Below, piece by piece: positions 18,100 to 26,926 of a stretch of 64,000 bases of DNA. A model generated the notes under the pieces. That model was not told where the DNA came from, did no database searches, and saw only the letters and a list, made by a program, of their open reading frames with translations. Each line of letters starts with the position of its first letter. Positions within the stretch are counted from its first letter, which is position 1. Origin of the DNA: Acidobacteriota bacterium (GTDB lineage: Bacteria; Acidobacteriota; JAAYUB01); NCBI GenBank assembly GCA_012517875.1, contig JAAYUB010000021.1, positions 25,967-89,966 on the forward strand, read 5' to 3'. A program made the translations under genes and the position numbers.

Positions 18100-18563
18100 G
18101 GCCCATCCTTGGACGACTCGTCGGTCGGGCGGCGACCGCGGCGGCTGCGGAAGAATTCCTGCAGCAACTCCCGGCACGCGTCGGCCAAGATCCCGCCCGC
18201 CACGGCCAGATCGTGGTTGAAAAGTCCCGGGCGACCCAGGTCCAGCCGGGAGCCGAGCGCCCCCCAGCGGGGATCGGCGCAGCCGTAGATCACCCGATGC
18301 AGGCGGGCCTGCACGCACGCGCCCACGCACATGGCGCACGGTTCCAGCGTCACCGCCAGCTCGCACCGGGTCAGGCGATGGTTGCCCACCGCGGCGGCGG
18401 CACGGCGGATGGCCAGAATTTCGGCGTGAGCGGTGGGATCGCCGAGTTGGATGGTCCGGTTGTGGTCGGCGGCGATGACCCGGCCGTCGAGCGCGACAAC
18501 GCAGCCCACGGGGACCTCGCCCTCCCGGGCGGCCGCTTGCGCCTCGGCCAGGGCGGCCGCCAT
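18084..18563 (-). CDS. tadA: tRNA-specific adenosine deaminase TadA
   Basis: 159 residues from ATG 18563. It converts A34 of tRNA-Arg(ACG) to inosine. The zinc/catalytic motifs are TAHAEILA (His and the proton-shuttling Glu) and EPCAMCVGACVQARL. The N-terminal W-M-A-A-A-L-A-E-A-Q resembles the usual WMRHAL start, so the true start may lie a little upstream inside mutS: an in-frame TTG at 18596 has GAGG at good spacing. It is wedged between mutS and the PBP gene with overlaps on both sides, indicating one operon. Confidence 0.93.
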   Translation of the reverse strand: MAAALAEAQAAAREGEVPVGCVVALDGRVIAADHNRTIQLGDPTAHAEILAIRRAAAAVGNHRLTRCELAVTLEPCAMCVGACVQARLHRVIYGCADPRWGALGSRLDLGRPGLFNHDLAVAGGILADACRELLQEFFRSRRGRRPTDESSKDGPCASF

Positions 18564-18567
18564 CCAC

Positions 18568-21072
18568 TCAGAACAACCGCTTTTGGATCTCGGCAATGAT
18601 CTCATCCTCTGAACCCTTGCCGCGCGGGGAGGCGGCCAGGTCGATTTCCTTGCGTTCCAGCTTCTTGAGTATGGATCCGGCCCGCTCCAGCACCGCCGGC
18701 GGCATGCCCGCCAGCCGGGCCACCTCGATCCCGTAGCTGCGGCTGCCGGTGCCCGGGACCACCTTGCGCAGGAACACGATCTCGCCCATCCCCTCCTTGA
18801 CCGTGACACAGTAATTCTGGATGCCCGGGTAGAGGGCGGCCAGGCGGGTGATCTCGTGGTAGTGGGTGGCGAACAGCGTCCGGGCCCGGTGGGCGGGCGT
18901 GTTGTGCAGGTACTCGGCCACGGCCCAGGCGATGGACAGCCCGTCGAAGGTGGCGGTGCCCCGGCCCACCTCGTCGAGCAGGATCAGGCTGCGCGGCGTG
19001 CAGGTGTGCAGGATGCCGGCGGTCTCCACCATTTCCACCATGAAGGTGGATCGCCCGCGGGCCAGGTTGTCGGAGGCGCCCACGCGGGTGAAAATCTGAT
19101 CCACCAGGCCGATTCGGGCGGACTCGGCGGGGACGAACGAGCCCATCTGGGCCAGGATGGCGATGAGTGCGGTCTGGCGCAGGTACGTGCTCTTGCCCCC
19201 CATGTTGGGCCCGGTGAGGATCACCAGCTGGTGGTCGGCGTCGTTGAGCAGGCAGTCGTTGGGGATGAAGGCGGGTTCGATGTGCTCGATCACGGGATGG
19301 CGGCCGCCGGAGATCTGGATGACGGTCGAGTCGTCCACCAGCGGCCGCTGGTAGCGGTGGCGCACCGCCGCTTCGGCCAGCGAGGCCAGCACGTCCACCA
19401 ACGCGATCACCTGGGCCGACGCCTTGATCCGGGGGAACTGCTCCATCAGGCGCTGCCGGATGTCCGCGTACAGCTCCCGCTCCAGCCGGACGATCCGCTC
19501 CTCGGCGGAGAGCACCTTCTCCTCGTACTCCTTCAACTCTTCGGTGATGAAGCGCTCGGCGTTGGCCAGGGTCTGCTTGCGGATGTACGCGGCCGGCACC
19601 GCCGCCAGGTTGGCCCGAGTGACTTCGATGTAGTAGCCGAAGACGCGGTTGTAGCCCACCTTCAGGGTGCCGATGCCGGTGCGCTCCCGCTCCTGGGCTT
19701 CCAACCGGGCGATGAAGTGCTTGCCGCCGCGCGAGATCTCGCGCAGCTCGTCCAGCTCGGCCGAGTAGCCCGACTGGATCACGCCCCCCTCGTTGATGGT
19801 CGGGGGCGGGTTGTCGTGGATGGCGCGCTGCAGCAGGTCGTGGACATCGGCCAGCGGATCGAACCGTCCGACGGCGTCCCGGAACACGGGGCTCTGGAGC
19901 TGCGCGGCGAGCTCGCGGAACAGCGGAAACTGACCCAGCGAGGCGCGCAACGCCAGCAGGTCCCGCGGCCGGGCGATGCCGGCCGAAATCTTGGACAGCA
20001 GGCGCTCCACATCCTGGATCTCGCCGAGGCATGCCTGCAGGCGCTGCCGGAGGTGGTACCCGCCTGCCAGCTCGGCGACGCCGCCCTGGCGCGCCGCGAT
20101 GTGCGCCGGATCCATCAGCGGCCGCAGGATCCAGTTCCTGAGCATCCGCCCGCCCATGTTCGTACCGGTGAAGTCCAGCGTGTGCAGCAGGGTGTGCTTC
20201 GTGCCGCCGTCGAGGGCGCGGACCAGCTCCAGGTTGGTGACGCTCTCGGTGTCCAGCTTGAGGAAGTCCGCCGCTTCAAAATACTGGAAGGCGAGCAGGT
20301 GTTCCATGGGCAGCTTGTTGGCGTCCTGGACGTAGTGCAGCAGGACGCCGGCGGCGCTCACGGCCAGTTCCTTGCCGGCGAGGCCGAACCCGTCGAGGGC
20401 GGCCGCGCGAAAGCTGTCGAGGAACACCCGCTGGGCGAACTCGATGTGGAAGAGCCAGTCGTCCTGTTCACTCAGGGCCGACCGGTCCAGGATGGCGCCG
20501 AACGTTTCGGTTTGGAAGAGGGGCGCATTGGCCTTGGGAAACAGGATTTCGGAGGGCTGGAAGTGGTTGAGCTCCACCACGAGCCGGGCGGCCGTCTCGC
20601 CGTCGGTCTGCTGGGTGACCAGCAGGTCGCCGGTGCTCACGTCGAGGAAGGCGGCGCCGAAGCCGTCGCCGCGCTGGAAGACGCAGGCGATGAAATTGTT
20701 GTCCTTCGGCTCCAGCATCACGTCTTCGGTGACGGTGCCGGGCGTGATGATCCGGGTGACCTCCCGCTTGACCAGCTTGCCCGGACGGGGTTCCTCGAGC
20801 TGGTCGCAGATGGCCACCTTGTACCCCTTCTTGATGAGGCGGGCGACGTAGCCGTCCACGGCATGGTGAGGCACGCCGCACATGGGGATGGGCTGGCCGT
20901 GCTTGTCCTTGTTGCGGGAGGTGAGGGTGATTTCGAGCTCCCGGGCGGCGACGACGGCATCCTCGAAGAACATCTCGTAGAAGTCGCCCAAGCGGAACAG
21001 GATGATCTTGCCGGGCAGCTTCCGCTTGACGTCGTGGTACTGGCGCATCATCGGGGTCAGGTTGTCGGTCAT
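18568..21072 (-). CDS. mutS: DNA mismatch repair protein MutS
   Basis: 834 residues, near the family norm. It recognises mismatches and recruits MutL. The N-terminal mismatch-binding motif GDFYEMFFEDA (with the stacking Phe in F-Y-E), the core and clamp regions, Walker A GPNMGGKSTYLRQ, RGRSTFMVEM and LDEVGRGTATFDG are all intact. ATG 21072 follows AGGAGCG. Its promoter (TGGTACAAT) lies 30 bases upstream. No mutL is in the window; tadA and the PBP1b gene are co-transcribed downstream. Confidence 0.97.
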   Translation of the reverse strand: MTDNLTPMMRQYHDVKRKLPGKIILFRLGDFYEMFFEDAVVAARELEITLTSRNKDKHGQPIPMCGVPHHAVDGYVARLIKKGYKVAICDQLEEPRPGKLVKREVTRIITPGTVTEDVMLEPKDNNFIACVFQRGDGFGAAFLDVSTGDLLVTQQTDGETAARLVVELNHFQPSEILFPKANAPLFQTETFGAILDRSALSEQDDWLFHIEFAQRVFLDSFRAAALDGFGLAGKELAVSAAGVLLHYVQDANKLPMEHLLAFQYFEAADFLKLDTESVTNLELVRALDGGTKHTLLHTLDFTGTNMGGRMLRNWILRPLMDPAHIAARQGGVAELAGGYHLRQRLQACLGEIQDVERLLSKISAGIARPRDLLALRASLGQFPLFRELAAQLQSPVFRDAVGRFDPLADVHDLLQRAIHDNPPPTINEGGVIQSGYSAELDELREISRGGKHFIARLEAQERERTGIGTLKVGYNRVFGYYIEVTRANLAAVPAAYIRKQTLANAERFITEELKEYEEKVLSAEERIVRLERELYADIRQRLMEQFPRIKASAQVIALVDVLASLAEAAVRHRYQRPLVDDSTVIQISGGRHPVIEHIEPAFIPNDCLLNDADHQLVILTGPNMGGKSTYLRQTALIAILAQMGSFVPAESARIGLVDQIFTRVGASDNLARGRSTFMVEMVETAGILHTCTPRSLILLDEVGRGTATFDGLSIAWAVAEYLHNTPAHRARTLFATHYHEITRLAALYPGIQNYCVTVKEGMGEIVFLRKVVPGTGSRSYGIEVARLAGMPPAVLERAGSILKKLERKEIDLAASPRGKGSEDEIIAEIQKRLF

Positions 21073-21101
21073 CGCCGGGCGCTCCTGGTTTGCGACTCGC
21101 T

Positions 21102-21110
21102 ATTGTACCA
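21102..21110 (-). promoter_or_regulatory. Extended -10 promoter of mutS
   Basis: TGGTACAAT on the minus strand, with no convincing -35 box. The expected transcript start near 21095 gives a 23-base leader that holds the AGGAGCG ribosome site. Confidence 0.55.
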
Positions 21111-21273
21111 GAGCCCCATGACGAGGGGATGGTCGATTTTTCCGGACCGTGGATTCGTTCCGTCACCGGGGTGGTCGCGCGCGGCGGACACCGGTCGGCC
21201 CCCGAGTTCCGAAATCCCTGTGGACGGGCGCGGAAAGGAGTCTAAAAAAATTTTAATTTCGTGAATTTTTTTC

Positions 21274-21301
21274 TTGGGTTTTCGATCGGAATGTGTATAA
21301 T
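21274..21301 (+). promoter_or_regulatory. Promoter of the RRM protein gene
   Basis: TTGGGT (21274-21279), a 16-base spacer and a perfect TATAAT (21296-21301), preceded by a strongly A/T-rich stretch (21244-21275) that could act as an UP element. The transcript would have a leader of about 90 bases, unusually long for this window and compatible with cold-shock-type leader control. Confidence 0.7.
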
Positions 21302-21397
21302 TCCACCGGCGCAGACCCCACGAGGGCACGCCAGACCATTTTTGTGACGTCCGCGTCAGCTATCAGCCGCCGTGGCCTCACGCACAGGAGAAGTGAC

Positions 21398-21673
21398 ATG
21401 AAGATCTACGTGGGTAACCTGAGCTACTCGACCAACGAAGACCGGCTCCGCGAAAAGTTCGCGGCGTTCGGCGACGTGGAAGAAGTGGCCATCCCCACCG
21501 ACCGGGACTCCGGTCGCCCCCGCGGGTTCGGCTTTGTGACCATGCCGAACAATGAACAGGCCATGGCCGCGATCCAGGCTCTGAACGGAACCGACCTCGA
21601 CGGTCGCCCCATCAAGGTGAACGAAGCGCAGCCCCGCCGGAATGATGCCGGTCCGCGGCCGCGGCGTTGGTAA
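21398..21673 (+). CDS. Single-RRM RNA-binding protein
   Basis: 91 residues forming one RNA recognition motif. RNP2 (IYVGNL) is at residues 3-8 and RNP1 (RGFGFVTM) at 42-49, with a short Pro/Arg-rich tail. Such bacterial RRM proteins are usually cold-inducible RNA chaperones. ATG 21398 follows GGAG. The gene is monocistronic, with its own promoter, a long leader and a clear intrinsic terminator. Confidence 0.93.
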   Translation: MKIYVGNLSYSTNEDRLREKFAAFGDVEEVAIPTDRDSGRPRGFGFVTMPNNEQAMAAIQALNGTDLDGRPIKVNEAQPRRNDAGPRPRRW

Positions 21674-21721
21674 TCCCGCCGATACCTTCGAGCGTTAACC
21701 ACCGCAACCGCTAATTCGAAT

Positions 21722-21756
21722 CCGCCAGGGGGCGCAAGCCCCTTGGGCGGGTTTTT
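21722..21756 (+). terminator. Intrinsic terminator after the RRM gene
   Basis: A stem with outer arms CCGCC / GGCGG and inner arms GGGG / CCCC is followed by GTTTTTG. It is 48 bases past the stop codon. From here to 21951 I see no gene. Confidence 0.85.
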
Positions 21757-21951
21757 GCGTTTGTGCGGCCCCGGGCCGGCGGTTCTCGCCGGCCCGCCGC
21801 CTATTTCGGCGCCGGCACTCCGGCGGCGGCGGCGGCGTTCGACCGGGGGCCGGGCCTGTCTGCGTTGCAATTCGGGGACACGTCAGGTTGTCAGTCGGAC
21901 CGGAGCCCTGCTCCGAACCCTATCCGTCCGGATGGACCGGGCGCCCGCGCC

Positions 21952-23055
21952 TCAAGTGAACGCCACGTTGCGCTCGAAATCGGCGGCGCTGGTGGCGGCG
22001 CTCTTGGCCGTCTCGAAGTCGATGATGTCGGCCCGGTACAGCTCCATCAGATGCTGGTCGAACGTCTGCATGCCGTACTGGTCGCGGCCGGTGGCGATGA
22101 AATCCTTGATGCTCCCCTCTTTGTCGGGATTCTCGATGAAATCCTTGATCGTCAGGGTGGTCCGCATGACCTCGAGCACCGCGATCCGGCCCACCTTGTC
22201 CTTGCGCCGGAGCAGCCGCTGGGAGATGACCGCGATGAGGGAGTCGGCCAGCCGGAGGCGGACGGTTTTCTGCTCGCTGAGCTCGAACACGCTGACGATG
22301 CGCTGGATGGTCTTGGGGGCGTCCATCGTGTGCAGGGTGCTCAGCACCAGGTGGCCGGTCTCGGCCGCCTTCAGGGCGATGTCGATGGTCTCCCGGTCGC
22401 GCATCTCGCCCACGAGAATGATGTCGGGATCCTGGCGCAGCGACGCCCGGAGCGCCTTGCCGAAGCTCTCGGTGTCAGAGCCCACCTCGCGCTGGATGAT
22501 CGACGCCATGTTCTCGCGGTGCAGGTATTCCAGCGGGTCCTCGATGGTCACGATCTTGCACGGCTTGGACTGATTGATGTCGTTGATCATGGCTGCGAGC
22601 GTCGTGGACTTGCCGCTGCCGGTGATCCCCGTCACGAGCACGAGGCCGCGCTCCTCCCGGGCGATGGTGCGCACCACCTCGGGCAGCCCCAGCGTCTCGA
22701 TGGTGGGCACGTTGAACGGGATCAGCCGCAGCACGATGGAGAAGGTGCCCCGCTGGCGGCAGATGTTGACCCGGAAGCGGGACACGCCCGGCAGGGAGTA
22801 GGAGCAATCGGTGTCCTTCAAGTCGAAGATGTAGCGATCCAGATCGTCCGGGTGGACCAGGCTGGTGATGCTGAGGATGTGACGGGCGATGGCCTCGGTG
22901 TCGGCCGGTTTGAGCGCCGGCAGCTGCTTGATGGGAACCACGTGGCCGTGGATGCGGTACTTCCACGGCGATCCAACGCAGAGATGAACGTCCGAGGCCT
23001 CCACTTCCAGCGCTTTCTTCAGGACAGCCTTGAACACTTGCACGACGTCTTCCAT
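21952..23055 (-). CDS. pilT: Type IV pilus retraction ATPase PilT
   Basis: 367-residue hexameric ATPase that depolymerises type IV pili for twitching motility. Walker A GITGSGKSTT, the Asp box IEDPLEYLHRE, Walker B DIILVGEMRD and the His box STLHTMDAPKT are intact. The N-terminal ASDVHLCVG segment is typical. ATG 23055 (MEDVVQVFK) is preferred over longer in-frame readings that cross the promoter area. No other pilus genes are adjacent, so it is separated from the structural pil cluster; PilU is an alternative name for the same family. Confidence 0.92.
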   Translation of the reverse strand: MEDVVQVFKAVLKKALEVEASDVHLCVGSPWKYRIHGHVVPIKQLPALKPADTEAIARHILSITSLVHPDDLDRYIFDLKDTDCSYSLPGVSRFRVNICRQRGTFSIVLRLIPFNVPTIETLGLPEVVRTIAREERGLVLVTGITGSGKSTTLAAMINDINQSKPCKIVTIEDPLEYLHRENMASIIQREVGSDTESFGKALRASLRQDPDIILVGEMRDRETIDIALKAAETGHLVLSTLHTMDAPKTIQRIVSVFELSEQKTVRLRLADSLIAVISQRLLRRKDKVGRIAVLEVMRTTLTIKDFIENPDKEGSIKDFIATGRDQYGMQTFDQHLMELYRADIIDFETAKSAATSAADFERNVAFT

Positions 23056-23144
23056 CGGCGCACCCACAATTCGGCAATGAAAACGTGTTGTGCCTATGAT
23101 AGAATAACGCCCCATCTGGAGGGAAGATTTTTAGGAGGCGGCGG

Positions 23145-24290
23145 TTGCGTTTCGAACTCACTGACGACCAGGAACTGATCCGGAACACCGTTCGCGATTT
23201 CGCCGAGCACGAAGTCCGCCCCGGCGCGGCGGCGCGTGACCGCGACAGCGAATTTCCCGCCGACCTGCTGAAGCAGCTCGGCGGCATGGGCCTCATGGGC
23301 GCGGTGATTCCGGCCGAATACGGCGGGGCCGACATCGACCCGATCGCCTACGCCCTGGTCATCGAGGAGCTGGCGCGGGTTGACGCATCCCTGGCGGTCA
23401 CGGTGGCGGTGCACAACTCGGTGGGCGCCTATCCCATCGTGCGGTGGGGCACCGACGAGCAAAAGCGCCGGTACCTGCCGCCCATGGCCACCGGCGAGGC
23501 GCTGGGCGCCTTCGCCCTGACCGAGCCGCAGGCCGGCTCGGACGCCGCCAACCTCAAGTGCCGCGCCGTCCGCGACGGCGACCGATACATTGTCAACGGG
23601 GTCAAGGCGTGGTGCACCAACGGTCCGGTGGCCCATACCATCGTCCTCATGGCCGTGACCGACCCCGGCCTTGGCTCCAAGGGCATCAGCGCCTTCATCC
23701 TGGAGGCCGGCACCCCGGGATTCCAGTCCGGCACCGTCGAGGACAAGATGGGGCTCCGCTCCTCGAAGACCTCCGAGCTGGTGCTGGACAACTGCGCCAT
23801 TCCCGCAGCCAACCGCCTCGGGAACGAGGGCGACGGCCTCAAGGTGGCGCTCTCGGTGCTCTGCGCGTCGCGCACCGGCATCGGCGCCCAGGCCGTGGGC
23901 ATCGCCCAGGGTGCCTTTGAGGAGGCGCTGCGCTACGCCAAGGTCCGCGAGGCCTTCGGCCAGCCGCTGGCTGGTTTTCAGGCGACCCAGTTCAAGCTGG
24001 CCGACATGGCCACGCGGATCGAGGCCGCCCGGCTGCTGGTGCTGTACGCCGCCAGCCGCAAGGGGGACGTGGACCGCCGGATCTTCCGGTACAGCAGCAT
24101 GTGCAAGCTGTTCGCCTCCGAGATGGCCAACGAGGTTGTGGCCCAGGCCGTCCAGATCCACGGCGGCTACGGGTTTTCCCGCGAATACCCGGTGGAGCGG
24201 TTCTACCGCGATGCCCGCGTGACCACCATCTACGAGGGGACCAGCGAGATCCAGCGCCTCGTGATCGCCCGCGAGCTGCTGAAGGAGTAG
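23145..24290 (+). CDS. Acyl-CoA dehydrogenase
   Basis: 381 residues, complete. The start is TTG at 23145, eight bases after a strong AGGAGG, giving the standard opening MRFELTDDQELIRNTVRDFAE with a Met read from TTG. Family motifs: ALTEPQAGSDA, AWCTNGPVAHT, REAFGQPLAGFQ, HGGYGFSREYPVERFYRDA and the Glu-bearing IYEGTSEIQR. It is a paralog of the enzyme at the left edge of the window. It heads a unit with an M50 protease, scpAB and rluB, which is not a metabolic neighbourhood, so its substrate cannot be inferred from context. Confidence 0.95.
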   Translation: MRFELTDDQELIRNTVRDFAEHEVRPGAAARDRDSEFPADLLKQLGGMGLMGAVIPAEYGGADIDPIAYALVIEELARVDASLAVTVAVHNSVGAYPIVRWGTDEQKRRYLPPMATGEALGAFALTEPQAGSDAANLKCRAVRDGDRYIVNGVKAWCTNGPVAHTIVLMAVTDPGLGSKGISAFILEAGTPGFQSGTVEDKMGLRSSKTSELVLDNCAIPAANRLGNEGDGLKVALSVLCASRTGIGAQAVGIAQGAFEEALRYAKVREAFGQPLAGFQATQFKLADMATRIEAARLLVLYAASRKGDVDRRIFRYSSMCKLFASEMANEVVAQAVQIHGGYGFSREYPVERFYRDARVTTIYEGTSEIQRLVIARELLKE

Positions 24291-24294
24291 GCGC

Positions 24295-24963
24295 GTGGAC
24301 GTCTCCGGCTTTCTGGCCAACGCCAATTGGGGCCTGCTCCTGCTGGGCTACCCGGTGCTGCTGCTGGCGCTCACGGTGCACGAGTGCGCCCACGCCTGGA
24401 CGGCGGACCGGATGGGCGACTCCACGGCGCGGCTGCTGGGGCGGGTGACGCTTAATCCGGTGGCCCACATGGACCTGTTCGGCACCGTGCTCTTCCCCAT
24501 CATGGCGTTCCTGTACCAGATCCCGCTCATCGGTTGGGCCCGGCCGGTGCCGGTCAATCCGCTGCACCTGCAGCGCCCGTCGCGGGACAACATGCTGATC
24601 TCGCTCGCCGGCCCCCTGAGCAACCTGGGCCTGGCCGGCCTGCTGTTCCTCGTGTATGCGGTGCTGAAGCTGTCGGGGGCGGCCTACCGGCTGCCGGAGA
24701 TGTTCGCCGACCCGCTGCTGATGTTTTTCGTCTACGGCGTCTACATCAACATGATGCTCATGGTGTTCAACCTGATCCCCGTGCCGCCGCTGGACGGCAG
24801 CCACATCGTGGAGCATTTCCTGCCGCCCTCGCTGAAGCCGGTGTACGAGCAGATCCAGCCGTTCGGCTTTTTCATCCTGATGCTGCTGTTCATCAGCGGC
24901 ATTCTCCGCATCGTGATCAGCCCGGTCCTGCACCTGGTCGGGTTGCTGTTCGCTGTCGTGTAG
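24295..24963 (+). CDS. Site-2-protease family (M50) membrane metalloprotease
   Basis: 222 residues with about five hydrophobic helices. The zinc-binding HECAH motif lies in the first helix region and the third ligand in NLIPVPPLDGSH. This small, PDZ-less form resembles YwhC/Rv1417-type proteases rather than RseP. The GTG at 24295 is only 4 bases after the dehydrogenase stop and uses GGAG inside that gene, so translation is coupled. The same gene next to scpAB is a recurrent arrangement in many phyla. Confidence 0.9.
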   Translation: MDVSGFLANANWGLLLLGYPVLLLALTVHECAHAWTADRMGDSTARLLGRVTLNPVAHMDLFGTVLFPIMAFLYQIPLIGWARPVPVNPLHLQRPSRDNMLISLAGPLSNLGLAGLLFLVYAVLKLSGAAYRLPEMFADPLLMFFVYGVYINMMLMVFNLIPVPPLDGSHIVEHFLPPSLKPVYEQIQPFGFFILMLLFISGILRIVISPVLHLVGLLFAVV

Positions 24964-24965
24964 CC

Positions 24966-26279
24966 ATGGACGATCGAGACGACATGCCGCCCACCCTCAT
25001 CGATCGCGGGGAGAACCTGCCGGAAGCCGGCGGGACGGCCGCGTCCGCTCCGGCGGTCGATCGCGTACCGATTCTGAATGATGACTCCCTCACGGGCGCG
25101 CCAGCGATAGAGACCGCCGGCACGGTGGAGCCTGCCGGTGCGGACGGCGGCGATCTTCCGGTGGAAGCCCGCAAACCGGTTCACCCCGATGTCACCGCTG
25201 ATGGAGGGTTTCCGGCGTTCGCCGGCGTGGACCCCGCGATCGGCACCGGGGACGCGGCGGCTCCGGCCGTCATGGGGAGCGCGGTACCCGCTGCGGAGTC
25301 GTCGGAACCCGCAGCGCCCGCCATCGTGGCGGACGGCGCGCCCGCGGAGGAGCCGGACGCGGAGGTCCCGCCCGCCGCCAGCGACCGCGAGGCGTCCGCC
25401 GCGCCGGTCGGAGATGCCGTTGCCACGGCTGTCGCCGAAGGCGGAGCAAGCCGCGGCGAAACCGAGGATGCGGACCAGCCCGCGGCCGCCGGCGCGGCCG
25501 GCCAGACGGAAGCCGGTCCGGTCGTCCAGCCCACCATCATCGACCGGGGCGAAAGCCACGAGGTGCGGCTGGCCGACTTCGAAGGCCCGCTGGATCTGCT
25601 CCTGCACCTGATCCGCAAGGAGCAGGTGGACATCTACGACATTCCCATCGCCCTGATCACCAATCGCTACCTCGAGTACATCGAGCTGATGCAGGACCTC
25701 AACATCAACCTGGCCGGTGAATTTCTGGAGATGGCGGCCACGCTCATCTATATCAAGTCCCGGATGCTCCTCCCGCCCGAACCCGGCCCCGAGGGCGATG
25801 AGGCGGTTGCCGAGGACCCCCGCCAGGAACTGGTGGAACGCCTGCTGGAGTATGAGCAGTTCAAGAACGCCGCCCAGGTGCTGTATACCCGGGAGCAGAT
25901 CGAAACGGGCGTGATGACCGCCGACCGCATTCGGGAGGTGGTTCCGCCCGAAGAGGAACTGCTCTCCGTGTCATTGTTCGACCTGATCGCGGCCTACAAG
26001 AACGTGCTCCGCCAGCTCGACGAACGGGCCGTTCTGGAGATGGAGCGGGAAAACGTCACGGTGGCGGAGAAAATCGCCCAGGTTCGGGAGATGCTCGAGC
26101 AGAAGAAAAAGCTGCGCTTCACCGATCTGGTGCGCCTCAGTCCGGCGCGTACCCACGTGGTGGTGCTGATGCTGGCCCTGCTCGAACTGGCCCGCATGCG
26201 CGACGTGCGCCTCCGCCAGGACGGGCTGTTTTCTGAAATCTGGATCATCCGAAAGGCGGCAGCGCATGAACCCAGTTGA
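24966..26279 (+). CDS. scpA: Segregation and condensation protein ScpA with N-terminal extension
   Basis: 437 residues, against about 250 for ordinary ScpA. The kleisin proper begins near residue 190 (VRLADFEGPLDLLLHLIRKEQVDIYDIPIA) and ends normally with a winged helix. It bridges SMC heads in chromosome condensation. The first ~185 residues are an Ala/Pro/Glu/Asp-rich, probably disordered extension. A related TxIDRGE phrase occurs both at the extreme N terminus and just before the kleisin, exactly 180 codons apart. The ATG at 24966 is 2 bases past the previous stop. Overlaps scpB by 14 bases. Confidence 0.93.
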   Translation: MDDRDDMPPTLIDRGENLPEAGGTAASAPAVDRVPILNDDSLTGAPAIETAGTVEPAGADGGDLPVEARKPVHPDVTADGGFPAFAGVDPAIGTGDAAAPAVMGSAVPAAESSEPAAPAIVADGAPAEEPDAEVPPAASDREASAAPVGDAVATAVAEGGASRGETEDADQPAAAGAAGQTEAGPVVQPTIIDRGESHEVRLADFEGPLDLLLHLIRKEQVDIYDIPIALITNRYLEYIELMQDLNINLAGEFLEMAATLIYIKSRMLLPPEPGPEGDEAVAEDPRQELVERLLEYEQFKNAAQVLYTREQIETGVMTADRIREVVPPEEELLSVSLFDLIAAYKNVLRQLDERAVLEMERENVTVAEKIAQVREMLEQKKKLRFTDLVRLSPARTHVVVLMLALLELARMRDVRLRQDGLFSEIWIIRKAAAHEPS

Positions 26280-26922
26280 ACTGAGAGCGGCCATCGAGGC
26301 GATCCTGTTCGTCTCGGACGAGCCGGTGAGTATGGATCAGCTGCAGGTGGTGTTCCGCGGCACCGAGCCCGGGGCCATCGAGTCGGCCCTGAACGAACTT
26401 CAGCGCCGGTACGACGAGCCGGGTAGCGGCGTGATGTTGCGCTTCGTGGCGGGCGGCTGGCAGCTGGCGACGCGGTTGGAGTACCACGAGCAGGCACGAC
26501 GTTTCCTCAAGGAGCGCCCGGCGTGCAAGTTGTCCATGGCTGCGCTGGAAACCCTGGCCATCGTGGCGTACCGGCAGCCCGTGACGGTGCCCGAAATCCT
26601 GCAGATCCGCGGGGTGAAATCCTCCGCGGTGATCAAGACACTACTGGAGAAGAAACTCATCATCGCCCGCGGCCGCAAGAAGGTGCTGGGCTCTCCCATG
26701 CAGTACGGGACCAGCCGGGAATTCCTGACCTATTTCGGCCTCGGCTCCCTGGAGGAGCTCCCCTCGTTGGAGGAGTTCGAGGACATCTTCGGCGACAAGG
26801 CCGACCATGTCCGCCAGAAGGATTTGTTCGATCTCAAGCTTGAGGGGATCCGGACCGTCGGCGCCGCGGTGGCGCCGGAGCCGGAGGAGGACCTGCTCCC
26901 CGGCTTCGATGCGGAGGGATGA
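26266..26922 (+). CDS. scpB: Segregation and condensation protein ScpB
   Basis: 218 residues with two winged-helix domains; it dimerises and binds ScpA in the SMC complex. Diagnostic segments are the N-terminal IEAILFVSDEPVSMDQL, ALETLAIVAYRQPVTVPEI and IRGVKSSAVIKTLLEKKLI, and the GSPMQYGTSREFLTYFGL near the end. Starts within the scpA 3' end and is followed after 4 bases by the pseudouridine synthase gene, a common order. Confidence 0.95.
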   Translation: MNPVELRAAIEAILFVSDEPVSMDQLQVVFRGTEPGAIESALNELQRRYDEPGSGVMLRFVAGGWQLATRLEYHEQARRFLKERPACKLSMAALETLAIVAYRQPVTVPEILQIRGVKSSAVIKTLLEKKLIIARGRKKVLGSPMQYGTSREFLTYFGLGSLEELPSLEEFEDIFGDKADHVRQKDLFDLKLEGIRTVGAAVAPEPEEDLLPGFDAEG

Positions 26923-26926
26923 GCGC

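Noticed and set aside
18100..18567. N-terminal extension of PBP1b through tadA
   Set aside because: The frame stays open but the extra ~156 residues are Arg/Gly/Pro-rich shadow of tadA; the transmembrane start at 18099 is the standard class A PBP beginning.
18856..21264. Long open frame antisense to mutS
   Set aside because: Shadow of mutS; no ribosome site, no motif, while MutS motifs on the minus strand are complete.
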